Shown here: positions 50,303-59,747 of the stretch, piece after piece
How the letters are laid out: each line of letters begins with the position of its first letter
How positions within the stretch are numbered: position 1 is the first letter of the stretch
From: JBCCAG01 sp050331115
GTDB taxonomy: Bacteria > Cyanobacteriota > Cyanobacteriia > CAKZMO01
Assembly (NCBI GenBank): GCA_050331115.1
Contig: JBHJHD010000085.1
Coordinates: 12,339 to 76,338, forward strand
DNA length: 64,000 bases
Direction: 5' to 3'
The notes under the pieces: model-generated
The model's database searches: none
The model's input: only the letters and a program-made list of their open reading frames with translations
What the model was told of the DNA's origin: nothing
Made by a program: the position numbers and the translations under genes

Positions 50303-51691
50303 CTAAACAAAGTTTCTAGCGCCAAGCTCGAGCTTCCGGAGATATGGTTTCGCTTTCGAGCTGCGTTCTTGAGAAAGATCAGAGGACGGGGGCGGCGCTA
50401 GCGGCAGATGGGTTCGCAAGGCGGCCGAAACCTTTTCTGCGGTGATCGGTTTCGCCAAAAAATCTGAGGCTCCCGTAAGGTTGGCCCTCACCCGATCGAC
50501 AATGCCGTCGCTGCTGGTGACGATAATCACAGGCGTGTTCTTGAAGGTAGAGATCTGACGAATTTGAGCACAGACCTCGTAGCCGTTGATGACGGGCATG
50601 AGCACGTCTAGAAAGATTAGGCTAGGCTTGTGCTCTAGCAGCATCGGTAAAGCTTGGAGAGGGTCACGGATGCTGAGGAAGCGATACGCCGTCTGCTCGA
50701 GAATCTGCTCCATGGTTGCACAGTCAAATCGACTGTCCTCGATGTAGGCAATGAGCTTATCCCTCACCTGCGGCGAGCCAGTCGGAGGCCTCGCAGACGG
50801 GTCGGCCGCCTGGGCCAGAGGAGAAGCAGCAATATCTGAAACGGCCCGTAAACCGATAATCCCTTGAGCCACGAAGGGCATGATTGAGCGCGTCAATAGG
50901 ATCGGATATTGCTTTAAGCTCAGCGCTAGATCGCGAAGGGTCAGGTCGCCGTGGATGGACTGGGCCAGGTTGTGATAGGCAGCCGGCGCTTGCTGTCGCA
51001 GCGCATCATGGTCTTGGATCACGGGAGCAAGGTTAGGAGAATATTTGGCCAGGCCTGCCTTTCTCCAGGCATTCCAGGTTTCTACGGCTGGCTGTAGAAC
51101 TTGGCTAGGCTGCAGCAGGATCGACGGCGGCGTCGTAATGTTCTGGCAAAAGTCGTGGTAGGACAGCTGAATATTGGAGCGATCGCCCGTGGCCGCTTCT
51201 GAAGGAGTACTGCAGGATTGACAGGCCTGAATGAAGTCGAACAGCATTTCATTCAAATTGCCCCTCACGACTGCAGCCACGTGATTTTGTGAAATTTGGC
51301 CTTGCTCAACCTGCTGTATGAGAGAAGAATAGTCCCACAGTTGAGGGGTTCCTATTGACGACGCAAAAGATTTAGGGCTCAGCCGCGGACAGTAGCGCGC
51401 CACTTGTCGAGACCAGCGACGCACAGGATGAGTGCCGCCCGTACCGCCGACTAGCCAGCCGTCTAAAAAATACAGGCTGCAGGCCTGATGCTCGCTTCCG
51501 GACAGGGTCAGGGCCAAATGGCCTGAGAACCGAACTTTTCCGCAGTAGGCAAGCCGTCGCAGCAGCTCCTCGCTACTGCGCACAACTTCACAGGTGACGG
51601 GTTGGCATTCAATATTATCGAAGGGCGTGGGGAGAAACATTTTAAAAGTTGAAGGCTCCTGAATCTCTTGCTCAAAGCTTTGGGAGAACAT
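50303..51691 (-). CDS. pixG: PatA-type response regulator (PixG-type)
   Basis: A 462-residue regulator. The N-terminal DUF4388/PATAN domain (KVRFSGHLALTLSGSEHQAC, LYFLDGWLVGGTGG) is followed by a middle helical part and a C-terminal receiver (LIAYIEDSRFDCATMEQIL, LIFLDVLMPVINGYEV, FLAKPITAEKV). Start at ATG 51691 is the best guess; an open frame reaches back to 51781 and another ATG is at 51640. PixG-type regulators set motility direction in cyanobacterial phototaxis. It is the first gene of the operon. Confidence 0.88.
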   Translation of the reverse strand: MFSQSFEQEIQEPSTFKMFLPTPFDNIECQPVTCEVVRSSEELLRRLAYCGKVRFSGHLALTLSGSEHQACSLYFLDGWLVGGTGGTHPVRRWSRQVARYCPRLSPKSFASSIGTPQLWDYSSLIQQVEQGQISQNHVAAVVRGNLNEMLFDFIQACQSCSTPSEAATGDRSNIQLSYHDFCQNITTPPSILLQPSQVLQPAVETWNAWRKAGLAKYSPNLAPVIQDHDALRQQAPAAYHNLAQSIHGDLTLRDLALSLKQYPILLTRSIMPFVAQGIIGLRAVSDIAASPLAQAADPSARPPTGSPQVRDKLIAYIEDSRFDCATMEQILEQTAYRFLSIRDPLQALPMLLEHKPSLIFLDVLMPVINGYEVCAQIRQISTFKNTPVIIVTSSDGIVDRVRANLTGASDFLAKPITAEKVSAALRTHLPLAPPPSSDLSQERSSKAKPYLRKLELGARNFV

Positions 51692-52051
51692 AGATTCTTC
51701 ACCATTTTTAAGTGGATAGCCCAAAGTAATCGGCGTACTCGAAAATAATCCAGCGTACGTCTCAGCAACTGGGGGCTGCACTTGCTTATAGCTATCTATA
51801 TTTAGTTCTGATAGGTCTAAAACAGGAAATAGGGGTGAGCACTCTCGCTAAAGCTTTGTGAGTCTCTTTAGTAATACTAGTAATACTAGATCAGGTCAAT
51901 AATTGTTTAAATGGGGCTTATAAGGCATTTATAGCTTTTTTCCCTTCCTTTAAAGAGTTAGTGAAGGGCCCATTGCTCTTCCTGGCGGCGCCATTCTCAG
52001 ACGATTAGAGTCCAATGCGCTTTTGCCACAATCTCCGCAGCAGCACATGCG
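51692..52051. other. Promoter region of the pix-type operon
   Basis: About 360 bases between the receiver-kinase gene at 52052 and pixG, both on the minus strand. The part at 51780-51960 is AT-rich, including the doubled AGTAATACT near 51870. No defined promoter motif is certain and no gene is seen. Confidence 0.5.
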
Positions 52052-53245
52052 CTACCTGGAACACGATGGCCAGGTAAACCGGAAGGTTGCCCCATCGCCA
52101 GGCTGCGACTCTACTGCAATCTCCCCACCCTCTAACTCAATGATTCGCTTCACCAGCGCCAGCCCAACCCCCGTATTCTCCCCGCGATCGCCCGCGGCTA
52201 AATTCGAAGCGCTATGGCATACTTTCAGCGTTTGAAAAATCTCGAAAATGCGATCGTGATGCTCCGGGGCTATTCCTGGACCATTGTCGGCCACAATAAA
52301 TTCGTAAGCTTGATTATGCTCTTGGGCTGAAATCGTCACGGCGACATTAGGACCGCGGCTATGCTTGATGGCATTACTAATCAGGTTAGTAAACACCTGC
52401 CGCAGAGAGAGTCGCCTTGCCCACAGCTCGGGCAGATTGGGTTGAACATAGATTACAACGTTTTCCGGCGGCGCTAGTGAATAGATAATCTCAGCCAGGA
52501 GCGCCTCTAAATCCACCAGCTCTAGCGATGTGTTCATCTGGCCAACGCGGGCAAACTCTAGCAAACCGTCAATCAATGCCTTCATGTTGTGAACCCGCTG
52601 CCGCAGCAGCCCCATTTTGTGCTTTGCCTCCGATGGAAGCTGATCCGCGTAGTCTTCCGCAATCCATGCCGACAGGTTATCAATCCCCCGCAGGGGTGCT
52701 TTGAGGTCATGGGAGATGGCGTAGGCGAACTGTCTTAGGTCTCGGTTGCGATTCTCTAAGTCCAGCTTCACCTGCAGCAATCGCTCATTAGCCGAGGCTA
52801 GCGCCTCGGCCTGCTGGGCGAGCTGTGCCTCGCTCAGCCGCCGCTCTGCTTCTAAGCGCTGCCGCTCCTGCTGTGCCTGGCTTTCCCGCAGCGATCGCAG
52901 AACCGCCGGAACCAGACGCTGCAGACGCTGCTTGAGCACGTAATCGGTAGCGCCCTGCTGCATGGCTTCGATGGCCTGCTCCTCGCCCAGCACGCCAGAC
53001 ACCAGAATGAAGGGAACGTCAGGGCAAATGGACTGGGCTAGCGTCAGCGCTTCAAGGCCGTTGAACTTGGGCAAGATGTAGTCTGCCAAAATTAAATCGA
53101 GCGGCTCATTCAGCGCTGCTGTAAAGGCTGGGCAATCGCTGACCCGAGTCAGGGTGCCCTCAATTCCCCCGTGGTTCAGCGCCGCTTCAATCAGCTCATA
53201 ATCTAAGGGATCATCCTCCAGCAGCAGGAAACGCAGCATCGGCAC
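52052..53245 (-). CDS. Receiver-histidine kinase hybrid
   Basis: A 397-residue protein. The N-terminal receiver domain reads FLLLEDDPLDYELIEAALNH and DLILADYILPKFNGLEAL, with YVLKQRLQRL late. A coiled coil (about 120-170) leads to the H box FAYAISHDLKAPLRGI and the HATPase domain (LTNLISNAIKHSRG, VADNGPGIAPEHHD, GENTGVGLALVKRI). The H box and bacteriophytochrome-like order are typical of cyanobacterial phosphorelay kinases. It starts with GTG 53245 or ATG 53239, only two bases after the upstream kinase gene; no transmembrane helix. Confidence 0.9.
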   Translation of the reverse strand: MPMLRFLLLEDDPLDYELIEAALNHGGIEGTLTRVSDCPAFTAALNEPLDLILADYILPKFNGLEALTLAQSICPDVPFILVSGVLGEEQAIEAMQQGATDYVLKQRLQRLVPAVLRSLRESQAQQERQRLEAERRLSEAQLAQQAEALASANERLLQVKLDLENRNRDLRQFAYAISHDLKAPLRGIDNLSAWIAEDYADQLPSEAKHKMGLLRQRVHNMKALIDGLLEFARVGQMNTSLELVDLEALLAEIIYSLAPPENVVIYVQPNLPELWARRLSLRQVFTNLISNAIKHSRGPNVAVTISAQEHNQAYEFIVADNGPGIAPEHHDRIFEIFQTLKVCHSASNLAAGDRGENTGVGLALVKRIIELEGGEIAVESQPGDGATFRFTWPSCSR

Positions 53246-53247
53246 GC

Positions 53248-54759
53248 CTACAATTCTGTTGGCTTGAGGGATACAGGAATTGTGAAGTAGACGGTTGCCC
53301 CTTCACCGACTGCGCCCTCTGCCCAGCAGCGTCCCCCGTGGCGAGAAACAATTTTCTGGACGTTTGCCAGGCCAATTCCCGTTCCCTTGAAGTTCTCGGC
53401 GTTAGCAAGACGATTAAAGACCCCGAATAGGTTCTTGCGGGCGTCTTCATCGTCAAAACCGATGCCGTTATCCCCCACCGAAAAGATGATTTCTCCGTCC
53501 CCTGAAGTGGCGTTGACGATAATCTTGGCTCGCTCCCGCTCACCGGTGTATTTGACCGCATTTTCGATCAGGTTTTGCCACACCTGACGCAGCAGATTGC
53601 GATCGCCCTCAACCCGAGGCAGGGGATGAATTTGCCAATCAATCGACCGACTGACCAGATCAGGTTCAACCTGACGCTTTATTTCCTGTACCAGATAGCC
53701 CATATCGACAGGGGTGACCTGCATCTGGGCCCGCCCCGTGCGAGAAAACAGCAGCAGGTCGTCAATCATCTTTCCAGAGCGATTCGTCAGTTCGCCAACG
53801 GTGTGAAGATAGTGCAAAACCGTTTCATCCGACGTCATTGCCTGTATCTGCTCTTGTAGCAGCATGGTGAACCCGTCGATTTGGCGAATTGGCGCTCTCA
53901 ATTCATGGGAAACCGAAAAGGCAAAGGCCTCTAGCTCCTGGTTGAGGTGCTCTAACCGCATCGTCCGCTCATGGACACGCTCCTCCAGGGTGCGGTTGAG
54001 CGCCTGCAGTGCAGCCTCCGTCTCCTTTCGCGCGGTCACATCGCTGATCAAACCATCGACGACCGATCGGCCCTCCATCTCCACAACCGTTTCGCTAACC
54101 TGTAGCCAAAGCGGGCGCTCTCGCCCTGCTCTGTCTAGCTTAATTTCCCTTTGCCATCGCTTTTGATCTTGCCGGCTGTCGCTATTCCAGGCCAGCTGGT
54201 TTTGAAAAAAAGGCTGGGCGTCAGAGATTGAAGCGAATCCCAGCAGCTGCAGCAGACCATCGCTAGCGTCTAAAAGCTGTCCCTCGGGCGTGGCTCGAAA
54301 CACGCCGACCTCTAGCTCGTTGAGCAAAAACTGGAGCTGAACTTCGAGTTCTCTAGCCCTGCAGCGAATTTGAGCGTTGTTCCAGACGGAGCGGACCGCC
54401 TGAGAGAGACGGATAAGGTGCTTGGGGGATTTGAGCACGTAGTCATCTAGACCCGCCTTCATGGCCTCCACCGCAATTTCTTGGCTACCAGAGTCAGTGA
54501 ACATAATCACGGGGCGATTAGGATCATGGGCCTTGAGGGCGTGCAGCACTTCTATACCCGTGGCCCAGTTCAGCTCGTAGTCCGTAATCATGAGGTCGAA
54601 ATTGTCCGCTGCAAACGCCTGCTTGATGGCTGGCCAGTCTAAGGCCTCATGAATGTGAACATCAGGAAACGCCTGCCTAATCTCTCGAATCGCCAGCAGC
54701 CGGTCGTTGGGGTTGTCGTCAATCAGCAGAATTCGCTGTAGCGATCGCGTTATCTCCAT
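53248..54759 (-). CDS. Receiver-PAS-histidine kinase hybrid
   Basis: A 503-residue soluble kinase. The receiver (about 8-125) has ILLIDDNPNDRLLAIREI, FDLMITDYELNWATGIEV and YVLKSPKHL. A PAS domain (about 140-260) follows, then a coiled coil. The H box is FAFSVSHELRAPIRQIDGF, and the ATPase motifs are LIENAVKYTGERE, VGDNGIGFDDED and FKGTGIGLANVQK. ATG 54759 is chosen; an in-frame GTG at 54798 is possible. It sits between an Rcp-like regulator and another receiver-kinase, in one apparent operon. Confidence 0.9.
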   Translation of the reverse strand: MEITRSLQRILLIDDNPNDRLLAIREIRQAFPDVHIHEALDWPAIKQAFAADNFDLMITDYELNWATGIEVLHALKAHDPNRPVIMFTDSGSQEIAVEAMKAGLDDYVLKSPKHLIRLSQAVRSVWNNAQIRCRARELEVQLQFLLNELEVGVFRATPEGQLLDASDGLLQLLGFASISDAQPFFQNQLAWNSDSRQDQKRWQREIKLDRAGRERPLWLQVSETVVEMEGRSVVDGLISDVTARKETEAALQALNRTLEERVHERTMRLEHLNQELEAFAFSVSHELRAPIRQIDGFTMLLQEQIQAMTSDETVLHYLHTVGELTNRSGKMIDDLLLFSRTGRAQMQVTPVDMGYLVQEIKRQVEPDLVSRSIDWQIHPLPRVEGDRNLLRQVWQNLIENAVKYTGERERAKIIVNATSGDGEIIFSVGDNGIGFDDEDARKNLFGVFNRLANAENFKGTGIGLANVQKIVSRHGGRCWAEGAVGEGATVYFTIPVSLKPTEL

Positions 54760-54809
54760 GGGTCTCGAAGCTGAATCAAGGCGGGAGGCTGTGACCACCG
54801 CGCTAAAGG

Positions 54810-55262
54810 TTACGTCGCCGTCAAAATCGGATATTCATTGAGCCGTAGCCAATAGGCATCGAGGGCAGACATCATGCCAGACAGGGCCTCAAAGCTGACC
54901 GGCTTTACGAGATAAGAGCTAACGCCTAACTCATAGGTGCGATTGATGTCCGTATTCTCCCTTGAAGAGGTCAAGACAACCACTGGAATTCGCCTAATTA
55001 TCGGCTGTTGCCTCATCCATGATAGAACTTCAGCCCCAGAGCGGCGCGGCAGCTTTAGATCGAGCAAAACCAAAGCCGGGAGCGGATAGCTATCTCGATC
55101 GACGTATTGACCCTGCCCAGCCAGGTAGTCTACGGCCTCGTCTCCATCTTTAACAACGTGAATTGGACTGATTGCATTGACCTGTCTAAACGCTCGCTGT
55201 ATAAAAAGAATGTCGTTCGAATCATCTTCAACCACGAGAATGCTGTATCCATTGAAGGTCAT
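54810..55262 (-). CDS. Rcp1-like single-domain response regulator
   Basis: A 150-residue receiver: ILVVEDDSNDILFIQRAFRQ, PALVLLDLKLPRRSGAEV, PVVVLTSSRENTDIN and YLVKPVSFEAL. The conserved long alpha4-beta5 part and the C-terminal extension (MMSALDAYWLRLNEYP) are like Rcp1/RcpA, partner of cyanobacterial phytochrome Cph1. It is the first gene of the three-gene kinase operon (54810-52052). Its kinase could be the one just downstream or the bilin-type kinase at 56580. Confidence 0.88.
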   Translation of the reverse strand: MTFNGYSILVVEDDSNDILFIQRAFRQVNAISPIHVVKDGDEAVDYLAGQGQYVDRDSYPLPALVLLDLKLPRRSGAEVLSWMRQQPIIRRIPVVVLTSSRENTDINRTYELGVSSYLVKPVSFEALSGMMSALDAYWLRLNEYPILTAT

Positions 55263-55430
55263 GATCTGCTACCTGAAGTTCCGCTAAGCCTGTAAAGCTG
55301 ACCGGTCAAGAAGCCGCAAATACAGGTAATCACAATATCGCTCTCCGTATAATCGCTCTCCGTATATATGTAGGCGATACAAGCTTTCGGCCAGTGCCCT
55401 GCCCCATGAACTTAATCAAAGTTACCATAA

Positions 55431-55450
55431 CCTTGAGCGATCGCTCAAGG
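55431..55450. repeat. 20-bp perfect palindrome centred on a HIP1 octamer
   Basis: CCTTGAGCGATCGCTCAAGG reads the same on both strands. Its core is the HIP1 sequence GCGATCGC. It lies between the Rcp-like gene and the Crp-type gene. It may be a regulator site or just an extended HIP1. Confidence 0.85.
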
Positions 55451-55538
55451 CCGAGCTGCTCCAATGGTGGCACGGATTACACGGTGGCTAGGTACGCCAG
55501 CGTACACAAGGCTGTCCCATGCCGGGGGGCCGGCCTGC

Positions 55539-56246
55539 TCAAGTCTCAAAGAGGCGATCGTACTCATCTCTAGCCACGTCGTAGCATTCGCAGCAGGCCA
55601 ACTTGAGCGCGTCTCGATTTAAGATTTCAACCTGTCCCCGGCTATAGCGAATCAGGCCGGCCTGCTGCAGCGCGCTGGCGGCGACGGTGACGCTGGCGCG
55701 CCGGGTGCCCAACATGCTCGACAGAAAAGCCTGGGTCAACAGCAGTGAGGAAGATTGAGCAAAATCTTGAGACTGCAGCAGCCAGCGAGCCAGTCGCGCT
55801 TCGGTAGAGTGAAACCGATTGCAGACCGCAGTTTGGCTCACTTGAGCGATGAACGCTTGGGTGTAGAGCAGCAGCAGCTTTTGCAGGGCTTGGCCTTGGC
55901 CGAATACCTTTTTCAGCACGACCGCATCGAGGGCGATCGCATCTCCCGGAATTTGCACGATGGCCCGGCTCGAGTCTTGCCGTCCACCGAGATAAACCGG
56001 ATAACCCAGCATGCCATCACTTCCGACAACACCAGCCTCAAGGGTAGTGCCGTCTTCCATAATCTGAACCAGTGAAACCATAGCGTGAATGGGGAAGTAG
56101 ACGGTCGATATTGTTTCAGCAGGCTCGTATAAGACTTGCCCCGACGATAGCTTGACGTATCTGAGATATGGAGCTATCTGCAGGTATTCCGCTTCCGGCA
56201 GCAGCGCCAGTAGACGATTGAGCTGACTCGCCTGTTGTAAGTCCAA
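55539..56246 (-). CDS. Crp/Fnr family transcriptional regulator
   Basis: A 235-residue protein with an N-terminal cNMP-type beta-roll (LSSGQVLYEPAETISTVYFP, LEAGVVGSDGMLG) and a C-terminal winged helix-turn-helix (LTQAFLSSMLGTRRASVTVA, then LQQAGLIRYSRGQVEIL). The ligand-binding arginine context of true cAMP proteins is missing. It resembles cyanobacterial and proteobacterial Crp/Fnr-like regulators that respond to other signals. Its target could be neighbouring genes. The CCEC motif near residue 220 is notable. Confidence 0.9.
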   Translation of the reverse strand: MDLQQASQLNRLLALLPEAEYLQIAPYLRYVKLSSGQVLYEPAETISTVYFPIHAMVSLVQIMEDGTTLEAGVVGSDGMLGYPVYLGGRQDSSRAIVQIPGDAIALDAVVLKKVFGQGQALQKLLLLYTQAFIAQVSQTAVCNRFHSTEARLARWLLQSQDFAQSSSLLLTQAFLSSMLGTRRASVTVAASALQQAGLIRYSRGQVEILNRDALKLACCECYDVARDEYDRLFET

Positions 56247-56579
56247 GTTATTTCTCTTTCTTTTGTGGTGAAAAGCGGATATTGAAGGTCTTGACGCAAC
56301 TGCCCTTACAGCCGCTGGGCCTCACCCTGAGCAAATCGCTGAGTGAATAATGTGAAATTAAGAAAGTTTCTCGCTTCCGTATTCGGCAATGTCGAGAACC
56401 GTTTTACGGGTAGGCTGGCGACACCACGATAACTAGCCGATTGTTCTGCTATCGCCTCTAAAGGCGCTTTTTCACTATGTAGCGAGCATACCACCTGCAG
56501 GCCGTGCGGTTTGGTACGATTCATCTGCTCTTATTGCCTCTGCTTTATCGTCTAAACCTCTTTTAAGGCTGAGGAAATT

Positions 56580-59500
56580 CTAGTCTGAGAAAACGCGCTT
56601 TAGCTCTATCCAAAATCGACTCCCTTGACCCAGCGCCGACTCAACGCCAACCTGACCGCCCATCCGCTGAATACCCCGTTTAACAATAGAGAGACCAATG
56701 CCCGTGCCCGCATAAACCTCGGCACCGTGCAGCCGCTCAAAGGGTTCAAAAATGCGCGCTTGATGCTGCGGGGCGATACCGATACCGTTGTCCTCAACCC
56801 AAATCCGGACGTAGCGTACACTTGTTTCAGCATCCTTTGATGGTTCAGGCCCATCAACAGACGCCTCGGCCCAGATTTTAATTTGAGGCAGCGTCCCCGG
56901 CGCAACAAACTTGAGGGCATTGCGAATCAAATTAGTCAACACCTGCTCGATGACGCTGCGCTGAACATAGACCATGGGTAAGTTTGACGTGGATAAGTTT
57001 GGCGTGGACAAATTTGGCGTGGATAAGTTTGGCGCGACTTCAATCTTGGCCTGCCTTGCCCCCAGGGCAGGCTCCAGGGTCGCCAGGACTTTCTTGACGA
57101 TCAGACCCACGTTGACCGGCTGCAGATGAATCTCCGATCGCCCTAGGCGGCTATAGGTCAGCAAATCTTGAATCAAAGTATCCAGCGTCTCGGCAGAAGT
57201 GGCCATGCGATGGATATAGTCCCGGCCTAGGTCATCAAGAGCGGGGCCGCAGTCTTCTTCTAGAACGCGGGCAAAGCCCTGAATTGAGCGCAGCGGCGCT
57301 CTTAAATCGTGGGCAACCGAGTAGGAAAAGGCTTCCAGGTCACTATTGGCTGCCTCTAGCTGCTGGGTTCGCTTTTGCACGCGCTGCTCTAGGGTGAGGT
57401 TGAGTTTCTGAAGCGTCTGCTCGCTTTGATTGCGGGCGATCGCCGCCGCCAGTGAGTTGGCAACAGCCTGCAAAAAGTTGGCGTCATCCTGGGTAAATTC
57501 TCGACAATGACGCGAGTGAACCCCCAAAACGCCGAAGGGTCGCTCCTGCTCCCCAATAATAGTGCTCATGCCGCTAATCACATGGTGCGTGGTCAGTAGG
57601 GGCGGTCCGCTAAATCGAGACTCCGTCCGCAGGTCTGCAACCACGACCGGACCTGGCGACAGTAAGGTATACCCGGCCTGAGAACCCCGATCAGAGCTAA
57701 CGGTGGCCTGCCCCACCAAGCCGATCTGCCAGCCGACGCCAGACCGCAGCAGCAGCGACTGGCCATCGGGCAATAGCTCCAGCACCTTGCAGTAGTCCAC
57801 GCCTAGACTGGTGGCGAGCATTTGGGTCGCCTGGTCAAACAAGACGTCTAAACTTGAGCCAGACAGCGCCGCCTGGCTCAGCTGAGCGACAATCGCCTGC
57901 TGCCCTAGTCGACTGGCAAGGGCCGCTTCCGCCCGTTTCTGCGCCGTTACGTCGGCGGCCATCGAAATCACTAGCCTTGTCCCATCGTTAATCTGACCTA
58001 GAGGGGCCGAGCTAAAAAGCCAGGTCCGCCTTTCGCCGCTTTTCGTTCTGACCTCGAATTCGCCCTCACCAATCCGCCGATCTAAGTCGTAGAGGCGATT
58101 GATCAAGGCTAGAACGTCACCCTGTCGTTTACCGTAGGCCCGCTCTGTCCAGTCGTTTAGGGTCTGAAGCTCTTTAGCCCCGTAGCCGGTAATGTCGGTC
58201 AACGTTTGGCTGATTTGAAAGATTCTTCCATCGTCACCGTGAATGATGATCGGAAAAGGGGCTTCCACCACCGCCCGCCGAAATTGCCGTTCGCTTTCCC
58301 TGAGGCTGGCCTCCGCCTGCTGGCGCTCTTCGATTTCCTGCTGCGCCTGCTGGGAGAGATCTGCCTGCTGGACGACGAGACTGATCTGGGCTGAAAGCTG
58401 CTCTAAAAATTTGATCTCAAGATTTTGCCACTTGCGAGGCGCTGTGCAGTGGTGGGCGATGAGCAGACCCCACACGGTATTTCCCTGCAAAATAGGGACG
58501 ACTAGGTTCGCTTTCACCTGCAGCGACGCCAAAAAGTCGACGTGGCACGGGGTAAGTTCGCCACTGTGAATATCGGCAATAGCGCGCAGTCGCCCAGGGT
58601 CGTATTGCTTGGTGTAGCTGGCCGATAGACAGGGGTCGAAAAACGGCAAGTTCAATAGAGCGGTCCAGTCAGCTCCCACCGATTCTGTGACGACGACGCC
58701 ATCGTTGGGCGTTTGCAGCTGAAGGATAACGACCCGGTCGGTCTGCAAAAACCGCCGGGCCTCAGCCACAGCAGCCTGGAGAATTGCGTTTAGGTCCGGC
58801 GAGGGCAGCAAATTGGTGCTAGAGTATCGCCGGATGGCCTGGGTAATCTGCATAACGACTCGCTCAGATTCCAGCAGCCGAGATCGATCGCTCTCGGCCT
58901 GCTTGGCGGGGGTAATATCGGCGAGCGTGCCCAGCATCCGCCCTGAAAGGCGATCGCCGCTGGGGTAAAAATTTCCTTTCCCGTTCAGCCAGCGGATTGC
59001 GCCGTTTGGACAAATGACGCGGAATTCAACATTGCCTTGGGTTTGGTCTTGCAGGGCGCGGCGAATGGCCGCCTGCACGGCAGCGCGATCTTCGCGGTGT
59101 ACCCGCTTCAAAAGCGCTCTATAGCCAGAAAGTATCTCCCCCAGCGCCAGCCCAAACATTGCGCCAACTCGTGCAGAATAAAACAGCCCGCTGCTCGATT
59201 GCCACTCCCAAACGCCCATTTGAGCCGCGTCTAAGGCGAGCCGCAGACGCTCATTACTGTGCCAAAGCTGACGCCGCAGGCTTGCTTGCTCAACAGCCCG
59301 CTCAATACTCCGCTGCAGCGACAGGGGTGTAATTTGACCCTTGACCAAATAATCCGCTGCCCCCGCTTTCAGCGACTGAGTAGCCACGGCCTCGCTTCCC
59401 TGCCCGGTGACTAGGATCAACGCTGGCGTCTGTTCCCCCATAAGGGTCTTGAGCGTTGTCAAAAATTCCAGCCCGTCAAGATCGGGTAGGCGGTAGTCTA

Positions 59501-59669
59501 GGAGTACCACATCGGGCTGCGCCTGCTGACACAGCTTTAACCCCAGTTCGCCAAGCTCTGCTTCGATGACCGCGCAGCTCAACGCTGCATTGCGCTCCAC
59601 ATATCGACGGTAGGTGCCACGGTCCGCCTCGCTGTCGTCTACGATTAGAACTGTAATCGGTTGAACCAT
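56580..59669 (-). CDS. Multi-sensor hybrid histidine kinase with cyanobacteriochrome-like GAF
   Basis: A 1029-residue soluble kinase. It comprises a receiver (about 5-125; VLIVDDSEADRGTYRRYV, VVLLDYRLPDLDGLEF), PAS1 (about 140-265), GAF1 (about 285-440), PAS2 (about 460-580), GAF2 (about 590-745), the H box FSYSVAHDLRAPLRSIQGF and the HATPase domain (LIRNALKFV, VEDNGIGIAPQHQ, GTGIGLSIVKRG). GAF1 has FFDPCLSASY (Cys347) and 28 residues later TPCHVDFLASLQVKANLVVP (Cys375), the layout of dual-Cys cyanobacteriochromes with Leu in place of Phe. GAF2 lacks these cysteines. A 15-nt DNA repeat (56976-57035) adds SNLST-type steps in the ATPase domain. Confidence 0.9.
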   Translation of the reverse strand: MVQPITVLIVDDSEADRGTYRRYVERNAALSCAVIEAELGELGLKLCQQAQPDVVLLDYRLPDLDGLEFLTTLKTLMGEQTPALILVTGQGSEAVATQSLKAGAADYLVKGQITPLSLQRSIERAVEQASLRRQLWHSNERLRLALDAAQMGVWEWQSSSGLFYSARVGAMFGLALGEILSGYRALLKRVHREDRAAVQAAIRRALQDQTQGNVEFRVICPNGAIRWLNGKGNFYPSGDRLSGRMLGTLADITPAKQAESDRSRLLESERVVMQITQAIRRYSSTNLLPSPDLNAILQAAVAEARRFLQTDRVVILQLQTPNDGVVVTESVGADWTALLNLPFFDPCLSASYTKQYDPGRLRAIADIHSGELTPCHVDFLASLQVKANLVVPILQGNTVWGLLIAHHCTAPRKWQNLEIKFLEQLSAQISLVVQQADLSQQAQQEIEERQQAEASLRESERQFRRAVVEAPFPIIIHGDDGRIFQISQTLTDITGYGAKELQTLNDWTERAYGKRQGDVLALINRLYDLDRRIGEGEFEVRTKSGERRTWLFSSAPLGQINDGTRLVISMAADVTAQKRAEAALASRLGQQAIVAQLSQAALSGSSLDVLFDQATQMLATSLGVDYCKVLELLPDGQSLLLRSGVGWQIGLVGQATVSSDRGSQAGYTLLSPGPVVVADLRTESRFSGPPLLTTHHVISGMSTIIGEQERPFGVLGVHSRHCREFTQDDANFLQAVANSLAAAIARNQSEQTLQKLNLTLEQRVQKRTQQLEAANSDLEAFSYSVAHDLRAPLRSIQGFARVLEEDCGPALDDLGRDYIHRMATSAETLDTLIQDLLTYSRLGRSEIHLQPVNVGLIVKKVLATLEPALGARQAKIEVAPNLSTPNLSTPNLSTSNLPMVYVQRSVIEQVLTNLIRNALKFVAPGTLPQIKIWAEASVDGPEPSKDAETSVRYVRIWVEDNGIGIAPQHQARIFEPFERLHGAEVYAGTGIGLSIVKRGIQRMGGQVGVESALGQGSRFWIELKRVFSD
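56976..57035. repeat. 15-nt tandem repeat, four units, in kinase ATPase domain
   Basis: Units GGGTAAGTTTGACGT, GGATAAGTTTGGCGT, GGACAAATTTGGCGT and GGATAAGTTTGGCGC are contiguous and in frame. They add a flexible NLSTP-type insert before the N box. Confidence 0.85.
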
Positions 59670-59747
59670 AAGTTAACGAGCCAGTATAAAGGCCCGCAGT
59701 ATGGACAAAGTTGCGTGGTCTCTAATACTTACTCTAATTTTGTAGCC

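Noticed and set aside
56306..56524. 72-codon minus-strand ORF between the Crp-type gene and the bilin kinase
   Set aside because: No family signal, low-complexity character and no ribosome site; probably non-coding.
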